From positions 2,170,001 to 2,234,000 of the forward strand of contig OZ252006.1 of assembly GCA_965247175.1 (NCBI GenBank): 64,000 nt of DNA. The letters are read 5' to 3'. This DNA is from JANQMX01 sp965247175. Its GTDB lineage: Bacteria > Pseudomonadota > Alphaproteobacteria > Kiloniellales > DSM-21159. The stretch's first letter is position 1. Each line of letters begins with the position of its first letter. The notes beneath the pieces are model-generated. The model ran no database searches, had not been told where the DNA came from, and worked only from the letters and a program-made list of their open reading frames with translations. The translations under genes were made by a program, and so were the position numbers. Positions 63,619 to 64,000 of this stretch are shown here, one piece after another.

Positions 63619-64000
63619 TTACTGGCAGGCCAAGCATTCCTCGTAGTCGACGCGCTCGGCCACAGGCTGACCTGCCGCCTCGGCCTTGGCGCTCTCGCCG
63701 GCGTTGACCTTGCCCATCAGCGGGATGGGCGCAGCCAAGTTGGCGCTCTGCCCGGACTCCGCCCGCTGCACCGAGCGCGACCGGCAGTAGTAGAGGCTCT
63801 TCACGCCGCGCTTCCAGGCCATGAGATGGATCTGGTGCAGGTCGCGCTTATGCACGTCGCCCGGCAGGAAGATGTTGAGCGACTGCGACTGACAGACAAA
63901 GGGCGTGCGGTCGCCGGCATGCTCGATCAGCCAGCGCTGGTCGATCTCGAAGGCCGTCTTGAACAGCGCCTTCTCCTCGTCGGAGAGGAAGTCGAGATGC
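63619..64000 (-). CDS. nrdA: Ribonucleoside-diphosphate reductase, alpha subunit (3' end only)
   Basis: Last 126 codons of NrdA; the gene continues past the window edge. The frame reads HLDFLSDEEKALFKTAFEIDQ at the edge, then DRTPFVCQSQSLNIFLPGDVHKRDLHQIHLMAWKRGVKSLYYCRSRS, and ends YEECLACQ, whose cysteine pair reduces the active-site disulfide. No internal start is used; the piece is simply truncated by the window. Confidence 0.94.
   Translation of the reverse strand, partial: HLDFLSDEEKALFKTAFEIDQRWLIEHAGDRTPFVCQSQSLNIFLPGDVHKRDLHQIHLMAWKRGVKSLYYCRSRSVQRAESGQSANLAAPIPLMGKVNAGESAKAEAAGQPVAERVDYEECLACQ

Overview
This 64 kb window is GC-rich, densely coded chromosomal DNA from an alphaproteobacterium, most likely a marine member of the Rhodospirillales or a nearby group (order inferred, not proven). 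The clade signals are a circularly permuted two-piece tmRNA gene, an alpha-type SspB next to it, the gene order hflK-hflC-DUF2065-degP | serB | miaA-ilvB-ilvH, an NDUFS4-like complex I protein, and a FAD-dependent ThyX. Marine lifestyle is suggested by genes for trimethylamine N-oxide or dimethylsulfoxide respiration and for use of 2,3-dihydroxypropane-1-sulfonate (DHPS). I see no insertion sequence, prophage, CRISPR array or rRNA.

Layout. 1-6.2 kb: a polyamine-type ABC transporter operon, an arginine-deiminase/DDAH-fold enzyme and a PadR-like regulator. 6.2-18 kb: mostly housekeeping genes (SDR, CDF metal exporter, pdxH, CbpA-like J protein, YihY/BrkB, fabI, aroC, GNAT, 23S/tRNA uracil methyltransferase, sppA). 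18-28.5 kb: a respiration and methylamine block with an MttB-superfamily methyltransferase, a haloalkane-dehalogenase-like hydrolase, torC-torD-torA on the minus strand, the divergent response regulator torR and a soluble hybrid kinase. 28.6-38.4 kb: a sulfonate catabolism island made of a LacI regulator, a perfect LacI-type operator, a small membrane protein, a TRAP transporter, a HisD-family dehydrogenase (HpsN-like), two further dehydrogenases, sulfolactate sulfo-lyase suyAB and a universal stress protein. 38.5-44.6 kb: tRNA-Arg, the NDUFS4-like gene and an exopolysaccharide/PEP-CTERM-type group (TPR lipoprotein, Wza-type export protein, outer-membrane barrel protein, VanZ). 44.7-57.6 kb: branched-chain amino acid synthesis, miaA, serB, degP, hflCK, mrp, a PrcB-like lipoprotein, thyX, ssrA and sspB. 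57.6-64 kb: an MDR reductase, an unusual AAA+ ATPase, gabD, a 51-residue membrane ORF, nrdB and the 3' end of nrdA, cut by the window edge.

How the parts work together. In the sulfonate island the TRAP system would import DHPS, the HpsN-like enzyme would oxidise it to sulfolactate (the SDR and zinc dehydrogenase interconverting the other enantiomer), and SuyAB would split sulfolactate to pyruvate and sulfite. The LacI protein probably acts at the palindrome in front of the operon. In the tor block, electrons would pass from quinol through the pentaheme cytochrome TorC to the Tat-exported molybdoenzyme TorA, matured by TorD. Two near-identical repeat elements, one between torC and torR and one in front of torA, are probably TorR binding sites. 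The most notable items are that shared tor element, the soluble TorS-like kinase without TorT, the complete DHPS island with its operator, the permuted tmRNA placed next to its SspB adaptor, and a lipoprotein gene that has no ATG, GTG or TTG start available.
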